This document shows, piece by piece, positions 62,823 to 64,000 of a DNA stretch of 64,000 nt. Within the stretch, counting starts at the first letter, position 1. Each line of letters begins with the position of its first letter. The DNA lies in NCBI RefSeq assembly GCF_901709675.1, contig NC_051091.1:6172967-6236966 (forward strand). Reading direction: 5' to 3'. A program made the translations under genes and the position numbers. The notes beneath the pieces were generated by a model. The model did no database searches. It was not told the DNA's origin and saw nothing but the letters and a program-made list of their open reading frames with translations. The DNA is from Syngnathus acus (taxonomy: Eukaryota; Chordata; Actinopteri; Syngnathiformes; Syngnathidae).

Positions 62823-64000
62823 TTGCTGTCTGCCTGCCGTAGTGTTGACCACCCTCCATCTTACTCGTCACTTTTTGTAATGTCCTCCTAGGCGTGTGTG
62901 GATTTTTCAAGGAATGAGGATGGACAGCGAAACTGCAAACGACTCCTTTACGAGGAGACCGCTATCTTGCTGGCATCTGCCTTTTCCATGCTAGAGTGTG
63001 TTGACACAAGGCTACGCTGTGCCCCGTCCATCACCACTGATCCCTCAAAAGGGGGTGAGCGAGCTGAAGACTTTTCTCAGCAAGCCTCTCTGCCTCTCTG
63101 CCTCTCAAACCTCAGGGCCTCTAAAGACTTTCTCTGAGAGTGGAAAAAGCAACAAGGGACGACTGTCACCCGGTTTTCTTTATTGTAATGTTTTCCGAGG
63201 GCAAACGGTCGCCTTCGATCCCACAGCAGGATTGTTTACAAGTGTTGATGTTGGTCCCCACTCAAGCTTCATTTTGCCCTCAAATCACCCAAATCCACTC
63301 AAGCTGAGGATATTTTTTTCTCCAGAGGTTGCTCACGATGTTACTGACGTAAAAATGTTACACTTTCACACCCTGACACTTTTATGCTTAGTACCGTGCC
63401 ACACCGCAGTCGAGTTTGTCGCCTGTCGATCGAGACAGTAGTCAAAATGCAGCTTGGTTTGTATTTGAATGACAACGTCAACGTGTGATGTGTGCACTTG
63501 GGTTCACGGCCGGTGTTGAATTGGACGCTGGCGGGGTTTTTGATTAGGTTTGCTCACGAGACTTTTTCTGTGTTTGCGGTGCAGGAGAATTTTAAAATGT
63601 GTTCACAGGTATTTAGAATATCTGGGTGGATTTTATGCCAAGGAATTGAAGTACAGCTGAATATATATATTTTTTTTAATTAAAGCGGAGTAGCAGATTT
63701 CCACGCGGTTTAAAGAAACGCAGGTTGATTTGAATGTGAAACCAAAGGAGTGAATCGTTCGCTCCTGTGCTATGGAAACTCTCCGCGACAAAAAGCTCAA
63801 ACGTGGGTCACGAATAGAACAGATTTTGTGACATTGCCTGACATTTTCTTGTGTACTCTCCCTCATTTGGTGTTTTATTTTTCCTTTCGTGATGAGAACA
63901 TTTGATGTATCTCGTGTGTCTATCGAATGTGAAGCTATCCTACCATCACTTGCACATCCTGATTCGGTCTTGAAATGACTCAAGCAACTATGAGGATAAT
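62823..64000. other. No recognised feature
   Basis: Open frames here are short, lack splice sites in a sensible order, and do not resemble a known protein. It probably includes part of the ube2r2 3' UTR or intergenic DNA. Confidence 0.4.

Noticed and set aside
63492-63983. Open frames near the right edge
   Set aside because: Short, without splice signals or familiar sequence, and overlapping on both strands.

Overview
This is a stretch of a vertebrate nuclear genome, almost certainly from a teleost fish. Genes are split into many short exons with GT-AG (rarely GC-AG) introns, and spacers carry CA/GT microsatellites and interspersed repeats typical of fish, including an element with 'actataaggcgcacc' terminal inverted repeats and L2-like LINE tails ending in 'gacaataaag'. 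Encoded proteins match vertebrate families from end to end. I read exon structures by eye from splice sites, reading phase and remembered protein families; nothing was searched.

Layout: 1-6.8 kb holds no gene I can support. 6.85-17.7 kb (-) is the hinderin gene (KIAA1328), head-to-head with tpgs2 at 18.2-20.1 kb (+). aqp7 lies at 21.0-23.0 kb (-), then a 410-bp inverted-repeat transposon and an unassigned single exon. A retinol-dehydrogenase-like SDR gene (24.6-26.7 kb, +) converges on the motilin gene (27.4-27.8 kb, -). nop56 (29.4-34.5 kb, +) follows a GC-rich minisatellite. 34.6-36.3 kb is repeats, including a duplicated tRNA-derived SINE block. ubap2 (37.0-43.7 kb, -), dcaf12 (46.8-50.1 kb, -) and ubap1 (52.5-57.2 kb, -) run in one direction and are divergent from ube2r2 (60.6-61.9 kb, +). 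The last 2 kb holds a decayed inverted-repeat element and nothing else recognised.

Three ancestral neighbourhoods meet here: hinderin/tpgs2 (human 18q12), aqp7/ubap2/dcaf12/ubap1/ube2r2 (human 9p13), and single genes nop56 and motilin. Four genes act in ubiquitin biology: ube2r2 is an E2, dcaf12 a CRL4 substrate receptor, ubap1 an ESCRT-I subunit that binds ubiquitin, and ubap2 a UBA-domain protein.

The most interesting part is nop56, which encodes a core box C/D snoRNP protein. Its introns appear to hold at least seven snoRNAs: SNORD56 and SNORD57 homologues, two separate guides with the same 18S target as SNORD110, a long rod-like box C/D RNA resembling the regulatory SNORD86, and two H/ACA RNAs. 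Several of these have perfect terminal stems.
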